A DNA stretch of 64,000 nt from Hydnum rufescens UP504 (GCA_014904985.1 MU129000.1:124001-188000); one strand, 5' to 3'; positions 50,010 through 61,389 are shown, numbered from the stretch's first letter. A program made the numbers and translations. Notes: generated by a model from the letters alone, not told the origin.

Positions 50010-50711
50010 TCAAATACTGGCCGATTCGAAGATCCAGGCCTGGTTGGGAGTACCACCACTTGTCCAGAGCTGGATGGGAGTACCCGGAGCAGCAAGTCCG
50101 CGATCGAGGTCAACAACGAATTGGGTGTTACGGTAGAAAATTCTAGGGGGCCGGGGGTTGTGAGCGGAAAGGAAAGAGAGGGGAAAAGGAAGGGTACCTG
50201 CGATGGGTCGGCGAACTGTCGGTGGTGACCTTCCAGCTCTGCTTCTGAGCGCTACCGATCACACGTGTGCCATCGTGGGGTTTATTAAGGTCACCCTCGA
50301 TACTGAGATATTCTCCGAAGCCGGCGTTCTTGATGAAATAGTAGTCATCATGATCATGTTCGAGAATCCACTGAGGATACGGTAAACAAGACGGAGAACG
50401 CTATGGTGGGTTGGAACACAAACCTGCTGATTGGGGTGTCCACTAAGCGGATATCCGTTTACAAACCTGTCGCGGTATCATTGGAGATGGCCCGACCATG
50501 AATAACATAACGATAATGAACCCACTGCACATTCAACACGATGAGCGAAGGTACATAATCAAACTGTCATGATCTCCCTGACCTTTTTACTGACTGTGTC
50601 GAGGTCGGCGACAGTCTGCGATTGAAGATTTTTGAACTAGTCGAAGAAGAGGTTACGGAGTTGATATATGAGATGCGCAAGTGGTGGGCCTACAACAGAG
50701 GTGGGAGCCAT
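50010..50711 (-). CDS. ricin-B-type lectin, copy C
   Basis: The ATG at 50711 gives MAPTSVVGPP. Lobe 1 exon QTVADLDTVSKK; lobe 2 ILEHDHDDYYFIKNAGFGEYLSIEGD, then GTRVIGSAQKQSWKVTT with the QxW motif; lobe 3 PPRIFYRNTQFVVDLDRGLAAPGTPIQLWTSG, ending QAWIFESASI. Three or more introns. The second exon join is uncertain, as in the other copies, so intactness is unproven. It is about 90 percent similar to copy E. Confidence 0.65.
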
Positions 50712-51140
50712 GGTCGGGAGGGAGGCAACGCAACAAGGACTGTTGTGGGGGAGCAGTCGGTGGGGAAGCAGTTCTTATATCTTCCAGAGAACGCAATTAT
50801 CACAGTGGAAATCACCAAGAGATCCCTAAAGAGAAGTGACAGGCGACATGACATTTCTGATTCATACCTAGCAGGTGGGGCCCCATGAGAATTGCATGTC
50901 CCTTGATCAGGTGGGGTAGGACCCCTGCAACTACTACAACGGGCACCAAAAGGATATTGAGGTCAGGGTCGGTTTTGGGTCCAAATTCCTGGTCAAATAC
51001 GGGAAAAACAGCCGCTAGGATAGTACGTGGCCACCAGAAAGTGGTTACGTTGAAACAATTTCTCAAAAACGCCTCAACCTACTAGAAATGTTCCCAGTTT
51101 CGTCTAACTCAGCCTTGGAACTTTCACCTCCATCTGAACT

Positions 51141-51441
51141 CCTGACCTTTGTTTTCTTATTCGCTTCATTACAGAAGTGTGGTTTGTGGCCGCACCCGAG
51201 AGGCAGTTTCCCCGGATGTCGCTTGGACTTTGGACCCGAAACTTCTCAGGATCCTTTCGGCGACGGCAGGGTCTAGAATCTAACAGTAGCTTCAGAAGTC
51301 CAGTGTTAGATTCTACACCCTTCCGCCGCCAAAAGGATCCTGAGAAGTTTCGGGTCCAAATTCCGGGCCACATCCGGTCTAGTATGCAGCCACAAAAAAC
51401 CACACTTCTGTAAAGAAGTGAACAAGAAAACAAAGGTCAGG
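51141..51441. repeat. foldback (large inverted repeat) element, copy 1
   Basis: Arms of about 145 bases (CCTGACCTTTGTTTTC at the left end and its reverse complement at the right) are separated by a few bases near 51290. Inner arms share AACTTCTCAGGATCCTTT. A second complete copy is at 56197-56497. Confidence 0.8.
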
Positions 51442-51450
51442 AAGGGCTTA

Positions 51451-51827
51451 CAGCAGATAAATTATATGTAGAGCACTTTCGAATTTTTCTCATTCGGATA
51501 GCTCTGCCAACTCCATTGCGGCTTTGACAGCCTTCCACAACTGCCACATCTCAAATCAAAGACGAGGGTGACAGAGGTCCTTTGTTGGAGAGTGCTATAG
51601 TACAGCCTATTAGGCATTGTATAGTTTCGGAGGCAAGTGAGATAGGCATCTTGAGGCCAAAACATGTGCTTTTTATCATCATTGCCCTCACAATGGAGAG
51701 CCAGAACATTGGGACCCCGGCTGAGTCTGAGACGTGACGGCTGTGGCATCAAAGCCGCAATAGAGTTGGGTCGGAACTATCCGAACGAGAAAAATTTACA
51801 AGTGCTCTACATATAATTTATCAGCTG
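51451..51827. mobile_element. 377-base TA-flanked inverted-repeat element with empty site elsewhere
   Basis: Ends CAGC(A/T)GATAAATTATATG and reverse complement. The inverted repeat extends imperfectly for about 85 bases (51451-51535 against 51743-51827). TA at 51449-51450 and 51828-51829. The duplicated segment at about 56505 has the uninterrupted site (GGGCTTAGACGG), so insertion and TA duplication are directly visible. No transposase frame. Confidence 0.9.
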
Positions 51828-52308
51828 TAGACGGACGTGATGTTGCGTGAATCTCCAAGTGCTCCACCCCGATTTTTCGACTCATCATGATATCTACCAG
51901 TTCCAACAGGTGAAGGTGCCAAGATTGAGTAAATATGGCTTAGACAGGACTGGGAACATCTTTGAAAGGTTTGAGCAGGGGTTGGGAGTTTTTGAGAATT
52001 TGTCTCAACTTGACCATTTTTGCGGCCCCGCAGCACCCTAGGGGCGATTTTCCCGGATTTGACGGGGAATTTGGACTCAGAACTGTCCCGGAGTTCAAGA
52101 TCCTTTTGACAGCCGTTGTAGTATTTGCAGGGCTCCTACCCCAGCCAAGTGACCTGCAATCCTCATTGGGCCCCACCTGTTATTAGGTATGAATCAGAAT
52201 TTTATGTCACCTGTCAGTTCTCATTAGGCATCTCTTGTGATTTTCACTGTGATAATTGCCTTCTTGAAGACATAAGAATTGCTCCTCCACAACAGTACTA
52301 CATGTAGT

Positions 52309-52367
52309 GCATCAGAAAAATCAATTGTGCTTCGGCGCCTCCGAAGCACAGTTAATTTTGCTGATGC
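52309..52367. repeat. 59-base palindrome, copy 1
   Basis: A near-perfect hairpin centred on CGGCGCC, with arms containing GTGCTTCGG and CCGAAGCAC, bounded by GCATCAG and CTGATGC. An identical copy is at 56986-57044. Confidence 0.85.
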
Positions 52368-52389
52368 TAGTTGCATTTCATCCCTCCCA

Positions 52390-52619
52390 ACCGTGGCCCC
52401 CAAACCCTGATTCATCTATGCCGTAAGATCCAGTACGTGCGCATCTTGTATATGGAATTCGTAACCTCTTCTTGAACTAGATTGGCAGTGCCAAGTCGGG
52501 CACTGCCTTGAATCTAGATGCTTGCACAAACAATAATAATTCTTTGCTCATGTAGGTGTGTGTATGTTATTCATGGGTCATGGGTCGTGCCACTTCCAAT
52601 GATACCGCAGTAGGTATGT
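52390..52619 (+). pseudogene. 5' remnant of a ricin-B-type lectin
   Basis: Matches the first exon region of copy F (57070 onward). It stops at 52619, where an inverted-repeat element begins at a TA. No later lectin lobes follow. Confidence 0.6.
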
Positions 52620-52936
52620 ACAGCGATACTCATATCGATAGGGAAGTTTGATTTTGTTGCCCACCAACAACCAAGAAGATTTGCGTGAAGAATTGAATTG
52701 AGCATGTGAGCTCGTCCTACCCCATGACTGTGCTGTGACCGGCACGAGTAGCCGGTCAACTCAAACCACAATGAAGGAATCCCAGGCCAGCTACCAGTGG
52801 CGGCGACAAGAGTCTCCTGGCAATAGACATGGTCTGCAAAGTGCAGACATGTATTCAAGATGAGAGAACAAAGGGGTCAGCGTTTGCCGTGAAGCACATG
52901 ACCTCTCGAATTACATATGGCCCCCGGACACCCTCT
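52620..52936 (-). mobile_element. truncated inverted copy of the 391-base TA element
   Basis: Reverse complement of about 46660-46980, starting with CAGCGATACTC after a TA (52618-52619). It ends abruptly near 52936, where the next element begins. The duplicate segment shows the empty TA site near 57275. Confidence 0.75.
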
Positions 52937-52948
52937 CTGAGAGTAATT

Positions 52949-53539
52949 GACTTTGGGCAACATCCGGATGCAAATCCGGAAACTCGGCTCGCCCAGCAAC
53001 TCGGCGGCGGATCGGGATGGTATTATATACATGAGAAATTAGAGATAGTTGTACTGTCTATATAGTGTAGCGGGTAATATGACTGGATTCTAAGTATCGT
53101 CTTTTGCGCTGCTGCGGTTCGAACCTCGCTTAAGTCAAGTGCTAGAATTAAGCGCCCATCCGATACCCCGGAGTGGAGCATGCTGGACATTCGGAGAACC
53201 TCATTCTGGCTTGTTCCGGACGTCACTTTACCTCACCCTTCCTTCCCCGTACGAACCACAGTCGTGCACGCGGGAAGTCAATAATTTCCTTTTTGGGAAT
53301 TTCTGAGCATTGTCTTCAAATCCGCTTAAAACATCTCAAGTAGCTGTAAAATGCTACTAGTAATCTATTTCCGTTTATTTTGTGGGCCTAAATACGGTAT
53401 TTACACGGTTATGCCCCCCTCAACTTGGGCCGGCGTTGAGTTGCTGCGCCGAATTTCCGGTTTTTGCTTCCGGATGTTGCCCAAAGTCCTCAACTACCGG
53501 TCCCTCGACGGCTCGGTTCGAGGGCTGGTCACGAGTCTA
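52949..53539. mobile_element. MULE-like inverted-repeat element, left end truncated
   Basis: The right end CTGGTCACGAGTCTA equals that of the element at 62968-63980, and the same following bases (GCTAAAAAT) occur at both. Internal inverted repeat: GACTTTGGGCAACATCCGG at 52949 against its complement near 53475-53495. The left terminal sequence is missing. The interior is unrelated to the helicase-carrying element. Confidence 0.65.
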
Positions 53540-53858
53540 GCTAAAAATATCATGGCTACTCCAACCGCGGCAATGTCCGGTACAGGTGAACGACGAATCG
53601 ACAACACCGGGGTAGCGACCACTATAAGGACTTGTCAAAGCTTGCTGCTGGTATGTGTCAGACGGCGCTAACGGAATGATTTCCCGGTGAATTCGATGAC
53701 ACTTGATCTTTTTCTGCTTCTGGGCTTGTGTGGTACCTGATCTCACCTGTCACTTCTTTTCGGGATCTCTTGGTAATATTTCGGGTGAAAATCGAGTCCT
53801 CGAAGATATAAGAACCGCCCCTCGACGACGGTGCACCTTGCACCTCCTCCCTTGAATC

Positions 53859-54551
53859 ATGTCTTTCAAAGGCGGATCACCCTATGTTGTGGGACCCACC
53901 GCTTGCACATCTCATAAGTGGAGTCTGCAACCTTCTCTTGGACTTGTTTGTCAATATCAAGGCAGGCACCGCTGCAGATCTCAGCGGCGGGAACAATAAT
54001 GTGAATTGTGATAGTTCGACTATGTCCCTTCCCTCATCGTGTTAGATTTGCAGTGCGATATTGTCATCATGTTGGTCATGCGTGATGTTATTTCCAATGA
54101 TACCGCTGTAGACGCAATCGGATTTGGGACTCATAGAGGCGCCAATCAGCAGGTGCGTGTTCCAACTCGTCGTACCCTTCTCAGTCTTACCTAATGTGTC
54201 CTCAGTGGACTCTCGAAGACCCTGGTGATGGCTTCTTCCGCATCAAGAACGGCAGTGGAAAATAGCTCACTGTCGACGGCCACATCCAGAACGGCGGATG
54301 CGTGATCGGTGGTGATCATCGGCAGAGCACACCGGATGATCAACATCCAAGTGAACCACGCTATATCAGGTACCCTTCATCTCTCTCTTTTCTCGCTCTT
54401 CCTAACCGCCGGCTTCCTGGAATTTTCTTACTTGGAGCCCATTTAAGTCTCGACCTTGAGGACTTTGGAAATCCTACTCCGGGAACCCGTGTCCAGCTCT
54501 GGGAAACGAGTTCCGGAAAGAACCAGGCGTGGTTCTTCCAATCTCCGTAGT
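53859..54551 (+). pseudogene. ricin-B-type lectin, copy D, broken
   Basis: The ATG at 53859 gives MSFKGGSPYVV. Lobe 2 TLEDPGDGFFRIKNGSGK is followed by a TAG, and the QxW segment is shortened by a deletion. Lobe 3 is readable (LDLEDFGNPTPGTRVQLWETSSG then NQAWFFQSP). A stop plus the deletion make it a pseudogene. Confidence 0.75.
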
Positions 54552-55064
54552 CTTGATTATGGACCAATGATTTCATCTGCCCTTAACCCCACATACCCCG
54601 CACCCATGTTCTATATGGATGGGCTATGGCCAAATACGAAGGAACTACGGAGGACACGCCATGAAGGAGATTAAGGTGGAAAGGCCGAGAAGGAGAAAAA
54701 ATACGTTTAAATTATTTCCCATGTAAGAGGACCACCGTGGGCGCTTGGTTATTACCTGCGCAGGGCACATGGTATTGGATCACCGCCACCACCAATAGCA
54801 CCGCCACATATCCGCGGCTGCTGAAGCTAACATCTCAGTTTAATTAACGTAGGCCATCTTTCAAGTTTCAAGGCCTGCGTCTGTCGAGGGTATTCTTAAA
54901 GACAGATGAGATGTTCATGTGGCAAAACAACTAGAAAGTACATTTTCCTCAATGGAACTATTTGTCGCACATTTGATATCGGTATGAGAAGAGCCACATC
55001 CACCACTGCATGGGGCCTTGGATGATTAGACTAAAAGCCTTGAATGAAATAATATGACTCACAT

Positions 55065-55767
55065 TCAAATGTTGGCCACTTCGAAGATCCAGGCCTGGTT
55101 GGGAGTACCAGCGCTTGTCCAGAGCTGGATGGGAGTACCCGGAGCAGCAAGTCCGCGATCGAGGTCAACAACGAATTGGGTGTTACGGTAGAAAATTCTA
55201 GGGGGCCGAGGGTTTTGAACGGAAAGGAAAGAGAGGGGAAAAGGAAGGGTACCTGTGATGGGTTGGTGAATTGTCGGTGGTGACCTTCCAGCTCTGCTTC
55301 TGAGCGCTACCGATCACACGTGTGCCATCGTGGGGGTTATTAAGGTTACCTTCGATGCTGAGATATTCTCCGAAGCCGGCGTTCTTGATGAAATAGTAGT
55401 CATCATGATCATGTTCGAAACTCCACTGAGGACACGGTAAGCAAGACGGAGAACGCTATAGAGGGTTGGAACACAAACTTGCTGATTGGGGTTTCCACTG
55501 AGCGGATATCCGTTTACAAACCTGCGGCCGTATCATTGGAGATGGCCTGACCCATGAATAACATAACGATAATGAACCCACTGCACATTCAACACGATGA
55601 GCGAAGGTACATAATCAAACTGTCATGATCTCCCTGACCTTTTTACTGACTGTGTCGAGGTCGGCGACAGTCTGCGACTGAAGATTTTTGAACTAGTCCA
55701 AGAAGAGGTTACGGAGTTGATATATGAGATGGGCAAGTGGTGGGCCTACAACAAAGGTGGGAGCCAT
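55065..55767 (-). CDS. ricin-B-type lectin, copy E
   Basis: Paralogue of copy C in the duplicated segment. Start ATG 55767. Lobe 2 KNAGFGEYLSIEG; lobe 3 TQFVVDLDRGLAAPGTPIQLW, ending AWIFEVANI. Same uncertain second exon join as copy C. Confidence 0.6.
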
Positions 55768-56196
55768 GGTTGGGAGGGAGGGAATGCAACTAGGACTGTT
55801 GTGGAGGAGCAGTCGGTGGAGAAGCAGTTCTTATATCTTCCAGAGGACGCAATTATCACGGTGGAAATCACCAAGAGATCCCTAAAGAGAAGTGACAGGC
55901 GACATGAAATTTTTGATTCATACCTAGCAGGTGGGGCCCCATGAGAATTGCATGTCCCTTGATCAGGTGGGGTAGGACCCTTGCAACTACTACAACGGGC
56001 GCCAAGGGGATATTGAGTTCAGGGTCGGTTTTGGGTCCAAATTCCTGGTCAAATACGAGAAAAACTGCTGCTAGGATGGTACGTGGCCACCAGAAAATGG
56101 TTACGTTGAAACAATTTCTCAAAAGCGGCTCAACCTACTCGAAATGTTCCCAGCTTCGTCTAACTCAGCCTTGGAACTTTTACCTCCATCTGAACT

Positions 56197-56497
56197 CCTG
56201 ACCTTTGTTTTCTTATTCGCTTCATTACAGAAGTGTGGTTTGTGGCCGCATCCGAGAGGCGGTTCCCCCGGATGTGGCCTGGAATTTAGACCCGAAACTT
56301 CTCAGGATCCTTTTGGCGACGGCAGGGTCTAGAATATAACAATAGCTACAGAAGTCCAGTGTTAGATTCTACACCCTTCCGCCGCCAAAAGGATCCTGAG
56401 AAGTTTCGGGTCCAAATTCCGGGCCACATCCGGTCTAGTATGCAGCCACAAAAAACCACACTTCTGTAAAGAAGTGAACAAGCAAACAAACGTCGGG
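56197..56497. repeat. foldback element, copy 2
   Basis: Same structure as 51141-51441, with a few substitutions. Confidence 0.8.
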
Positions 56498-56985
56498 AAG
56501 GGCTTAGACGGACGTGATATTGTGTAAATCTCCAAGTGCTCCACCCCGATTTTTCGACTCATCATGATATCTACCAGTTCCAACAGGTGAAGGTGCCAAG
56601 ATTGAGTAAATATGGCTTAGACAGGACTGGGAACATCTTTGAAAGGTTTGAGCAGGGTTGGGGAGTTTTTGAGAATTTGTCTCAACTCGACCATTTTTGC
56701 GGCCCCGCAGCACCCTAGGGACGATTTTCCCGGATTTGACGGGGAATTTGGACTCAGAACTGTCCCGGAGTTCAAGATCCTTTTGGCAGCCGTTTGTAGT
56801 ATTTGCAGGGCTCCTACCCCAGCCAAGTGACCTGCAATCCTCATTGGGCCCACCTGTTATTAGGTATGAATCAGAATTTTATGTCACCTGTCAGTTCTCA
56901 TTAGGCATCTCTTGTGATTTTCACTGTGATAATTGCCTTCTTGAAGACATAAGAATTGCTCCTCCACAACAGTACTACATGTAGT

Positions 56986-57044
56986 GCATCAGAAAAATCA
57001 ATTGTGCTTCGGCGCCTCCGAAGCACAGTTAATTTTGCTGATGC
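56986..57044. repeat. 59-base palindrome, copy 2
   Basis: Same as 52309-52367. Confidence 0.85.
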
Positions 57045-57069
57045 TAGTTGCATTTCATCCCTCGCAACC

Positions 57070-57593
57070 GTGGTTTCAAACCCTGATTCATCTATGCCGT
57101 AAGATCCAGTACGTGCGCATCTTGTATATGGAATTCGTAACCTCTTCTTGAACTAGATTGTCAGTGCCAAGTCGGGCACTGCCTTGACACAAGCAATAAT
57201 AATTCTTTGCTCATGTGTGTGTGTTATTCATGGGTCATGGGTCGTGCCATTTCCAATGATATCGCAGTAGATATGTAATCGGATATCCAGTTCATAGAAG
57301 GACCGATCAGCAGGTTGGTGTTCACGCCGTACCCTTCTCGGCCTTGCTTACGTCTTCAGCGGCTTGTGGTGATGGCTATGTGTTCGCCTCACGAACAAGA
57401 GCCAGAATGGAAAATATCATTTTTGTTGCTGCTCGGCTTCCTGGAATCTTCTTCTCTGGAACGGATTTCCTCATTAACCCGAACCAGGGAAGCCCTGGTC
57501 CGGGCGCTCGTGGTCCGGAAAAACAGTGGCACATTGAATCAGGTCTAGACCTTGGAGAGCTTATTTTATATACCCCGTGGGTGGGCGAATAAG
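57070..57593 (+). pseudogene. ricin-B-type lectin, copy F, truncated
   Basis: The usual start ATG position reads GTG. A first-lobe exon near 57150-57190 is followed by GDGYVFASRTRARMENI, where lobe 2 is cut short and fused to RLPGIFFSGTDFLINPNQG (lobe 3), with loss of the second QxW segment. The end diverges after KQWHIESGL. Confidence 0.65.
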
Positions 57594-57605
57594 GTAATAA
57601 CCGAG

Positions 57606-59480
57606 CGCCCAAACGGTTTGCTCCCGATATTGACTGTATTTCCGAAGGCTTCAGGTCTCAGGAGACACTTGGAAGTCCACATATCTACGCAAATTTATTT
57701 CTAATCTGGTGTACTACTATTTTAGGATGGCTGACTTACTGGAGCTGACATTGTTATTTCCGGTACGCGAGGCTCAGTCGCAGAGATTGAGAATCTGGCG
57801 GCATTCACAATGTCGAAACGAGACAATATGAGTTTGTTCTTACCCTGGGCCTTGGAATGACTGAGTACAAGTGCAGCGGCATGCCCCAAATCATCTTATG
57901 TCCTCACAGTTCGGGAGCCCTTTCTTCAATGCTACCGCCGACATGGAATAACATCTCGGTGTTGAGATACCATGCAAGGAGATTCACAGTGGTACTCCAC
58001 TTCGCCGACTTGAGACCCGCTCGATAGAATCCGACATCGAATAATTGAGTGCGGAATAACGAGCAGTCCTGTGGTCGAGCGTTCTTGGTAGCAACTTCCG
58101 GATATGAGCAATTGACTCGACCGCTGCCTCGGACCGAGTCGTATCTATAGCGTTGTAGGTACCGTCCTCGTCATGGGCGTATGATTAGACATGGTCAAGA
58201 GGATTGCAGTCGGAGAATGGGAGGGTGAGATCCTTCTAGAATGGTCATCGCTGCAGATCGTTCTCTTGCTCGATCAAACGGGTTTCGGAATCAATAAGCA
58301 GACGAGTGGAGCCGACCTTTTCTGTCCAATATGCAGAGCAACTCTTTCCCTTGAGAAGAACCGTGAGACCATCGCTGTCAATTGCTTACGAGTAAACGAT
58401 CGTTTACCCACCAGTGATATCGAGCGCCCACGAAGTGCTCGATGAATGTACCGCAGCAAATGAGTGTGAGAGATACGGCACCGGTGGCAGCGTCTGGGCC
58501 AATCACGCGAGTACAGTGCTGTTACAGAGACCTGTCGGATCGTCCTTGGGTCCCTGCATGGGCTCGAATGCTGCGGCTACGCAGGTCATGCGGACCACTT
58601 CTCGCGAGACTCTATACACAGTCGCGCATGTGTAGGACGCCCACACTGGGAAGACTTGACGGTACCAGAGAGACAGCTTTGAGCGCCCTCCCCCATTATC
58701 CGCGCACCGGAGAGCCTGCACCGATGTCCATGTGAATCTAAGGGATGCGGCACTTTCACGAACCGGGATCCGAAACCATTCCTCATCAGGACACCAGTAG
58801 CAATCATCCATTTCGTGGAATAGTGCGCATACAATCACCCGAGTGGAGCACGAAGTGGATCGGAGTCCGATCCCCGGCCTGGACAAATATAACGGGGAAT
58901 ATGCACTGAGAATGCGCCTCAATGGTGCTTTAAATATGATGGGGTAATTATCGCCATCTAGATCACCAAGAGCGTCATGTTTCCAAACGCTAACCACAGC
59001 ACCAAGACAGGTGACACGACCCAGATTTCTCCAATGAGAACGGAGTGGAAAGATGATGCCAGGGAACATCGATTGAAACGATGTAAGCAAGCTGAAAACC
59101 CGCTATACGATCACATGAGGCCAGCACCACGAACAGCGGCAAATGCCGGTAAGGTTCGGAACGTAGTGCACAACTGACGACTTTGATTACGAGACTACGA
59201 CTGTGCAGCATAAGAGTAGCGACCACTACTGGACCTTGTGAAAGCTTGCGCCTGGCATGTACCAGGGGGTGCCAACGAAATAGCTTCTAGAGATTCCCAG
59301 TGAATCGATAATACTTAATCCTCCACTTCTAGTCTTGTCTCCTGTATGATCGAATAGGTGAGCTCAATCAGAAACCGAACTCACCTGTCACTTCTATTTC
59401 TGGATCTCTTGGTGATCTTGCTGCGACAATCGACTTCTCCAAGACATAAGAACTGCTCCTCCACGACAGTGTTCCTTCAA
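57606..59480. repeat. R module, copy 3 (longest)
   Basis: Comprises 57606-58340 (also at 61390-62230) and 58340-59480 (also at 43320, 47210 and 62230). The minus strand holds a 195-codon frame (58503-59090) and conserved fragments such as FSISATEPRVPE (FSISATEFRVTE in copy 4). No family is recognised, and copies disagree in frame. Possibly a decayed lineage-specific gene. Confidence 0.55.
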
Positions 59481-59499
59481 GTTGCACCCCCTTCTCTTG

Positions 59500-60217
59500 A
59501 ATCATTTCTTTGCAGGGCGGATCAACCTTTGTTGTAGGGCCCACCCCTTGTACATCTCATAGATGACGCCCGTAACCTTTTCCTGAACCACTTTGTCAAT
59601 GTCAGGGCAGGGAGCGTTGCGGATCTCTGCGCTGGGAACAATTAAGGTCAGAGTGATCGTGACAGTTCGGCTATGTCCCTTCCCTCATCGTGTTACATGT
59701 GCTGTGCGTTTATTATCACCATGTTATTCATGGGCTATGCCATTTCCAATGATGTCGTGCTAGGGACGTGATTGGATATCCGATCCGCAAGGGGGTAGGT
59801 GTGTTCTAACCCGCCGTACCCGTGTCGGTCTTACTGAACCTGTTCTCAGCGGACTGTTGAAGACGCTGGTCATGGCTTCTTCTGCATCAAGAACGGCAGC
59901 GGAAAATATCTCTCTGGCAAGGGTCACGTCCAGACCGGTGCCCGTGTTATTGGTAGTAATCATCAGCAGACCTCGAAGGTCCTAGCCGACGATCAGCATC
60001 TATACGAACCAAGCTATATAAAGAACGCTTCTTCTGTTTTTCCGTCCCTTCCTCGTTGTTCGTCACCGCCGGCTTCTTAAAAATTTCTTACCTGGGACTC
60101 ATTTCAATCTCAATCTTGAGGAGTTTGGAATCCTGCTCCCGGGACTCGCGTCCAGCTCGGGGAAAAGACGCCTGGAAAGAACCAGGCGTGGTCTTTCCGA
60201 TGTCTGCAGACTCGATG
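59500..60217 (+). pseudogene. ricin-B-type lectin, copy G, broken
   Basis: The start is ATT instead of ATG. Lobe 2 (GHGFFCIKNGSGKYLSGKG) has lost the QxW Trp (QQTSKV). Lobe 3 has a stop before FQSQS and frame changes before the AWSF motif. Confidence 0.7.
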
Positions 60218-60386
60218 AGTCAATGATTTCATTTGTGGCTGTTAAAATCAGAATTGTCACCTGTCACTTCTCGTTTTTGGACCTCTTGGTTGTTTTCACT
60301 GTGATAATTGGCTTCTCGAAGGTATAAGAACTGTCCCTCCACCAACTGCTCCACAACAGTACTAATTCCATTGCATCGCTCCCCAC

Positions 60387-61092
60387 ATGGTTCCCAAACC
60401 CGGATCAACCTATGTGGTAAGACCCACGAGCGGTGCATCTCATAGTATATGGAGTCCGTAACTTCTTCTTGAACCAGGTTATCAATGCCCAGGCAGGCAC
60501 TGCCTTAGATCTTGACACAGACAATAATAAGGTCGGGTGATTATGGCAGTTTGACTATGTATCTTTACTCATGGTGTTAGATGTGCAGTGCGTTTGTGGC
60601 CTTGTTATTCATGGGTCGTGCTATTCTTAATGATGCCGTGCCAGGTACGTAATCGGATACCCTATTAATAGACGCCCCAATCAACACGTCGTTCATCCGC
60701 CGTACCCTGCTCCGTTTTACTTACCATGTCGTCAGTGGACTCTCGAAGATGCCGGTGATGGCTTTGTTCGCATCAGGAACAGGGAGGGCAGGGGAAAGTA
60801 TCTCTGTGCCGATGGTGACGCTCAGAACGGCACACGTGCGATCTGTAGCACTCACCAGCAGACCTGGAAGATCATCCCTTTCAATGGGGAATCAAACCGT
60901 TTCAGGTACCGCTCTTTTCCCCTCTCTTTCTTCGCTGCTCAAAACCATCGGCCTCCTAGAATCGTCCTCTCTGCGACCTACTACGTTATTGACCTGGACA
61001 ATGGACGACCTACTCCGGGCGCTCCCGTTTTCATCTGGAACGACAACGGCGGACTGAACCAGGTCTGGATCTTCGAACCTGTGGAGGCTTGA
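60387..61092 (+). CDS. ricin-B-type lectin, copy H (best preserved)
   Basis: The ATG at 60387 gives MVPKPGSTYV. After an intron of about 61 bases, INAQAGTALDLDTDNNK (lobe 1). TLEDAGDGFVRIRN, then GRGKYLCADGDAQNGT and QQTWKIIPF (lobe 2 with QxW), intron, PPRIVLSATYYVIDLDNGRPTPGAPVFIWNDNGG, NQVWIFEPVEA (lobe 3 with QxW) and TGA. The only doubtful part is the join around 60640-60700. Product about 145 residues, similar in size to known R-type lectins of Rhizoctonia. A cytosolic or defence role is typical of the family. No signal peptide is visible. Confidence 0.75.
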
Positions 61093-61389
61093 TTGCGAGT
61101 TGTATGATTTCATTCACGACTTTTAGTTTCATCATCCCAGTTTCACGCAGTCAAATGTACGACGAATTGTTCGATTGAGAAAGATGTAATTTCTACTTGT
61201 TTTGTGACTTGTCCATCTCATAACATTCGGGAGTACCCCCGACAGGCCCGGGCCTTGAAACCTGAAAAAGGATGGATTGAGTGATCAAACTGAGAAGGCA
61301 GATGCTAGCTTGCTTCGGCATCGTGGACGTGTGGCGGTGCTGTCGGTGGTGGCGGTCGAGCTCTCCACGTGCCTACGGCGGTCCTCAGG

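Larger units (their letters stand above)
48480..52620 (+). repeat. segmental duplication, copy 1
   Basis: Collinear with 53560-57280. Both carry a plus-strand lectin, a minus-strand lectin, a foldback, a 59-base palindrome and a 5' lectin remnant in the same order. Copy 1 has an extra 377-base element at 51451-51827. Confidence 0.85.
53560..57280 (+). repeat. segmental duplication, copy 2
   Basis: Collinear with 48480-52620 (see copy 1). It lacks the 377-base insertion. Confidence 0.85.

Noticed and set aside
51462..51752. 96-codon minus-strand frame inside the 377-base element
   Set aside because: No transposase motif, and it overlaps the inverted repeats; treated as chance.
53060..53160. 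tRNA-like GGTTCGAACC (B-box-like) sequence
   Set aside because: The decamer is palindromic, no A box or cloverleaf could be fitted on either strand, and it lies inside a transposon-like element.
58191..58445. 84-codon plus-strand frame similar to one at 62056-62265, with CPICRA resembling a zinc-finger fragment
   Set aside because: Similarity between copies is explained by the R-module duplication. A single CxxC is not enough for a RING or zinc-finger call, and the minus strand is equally open.
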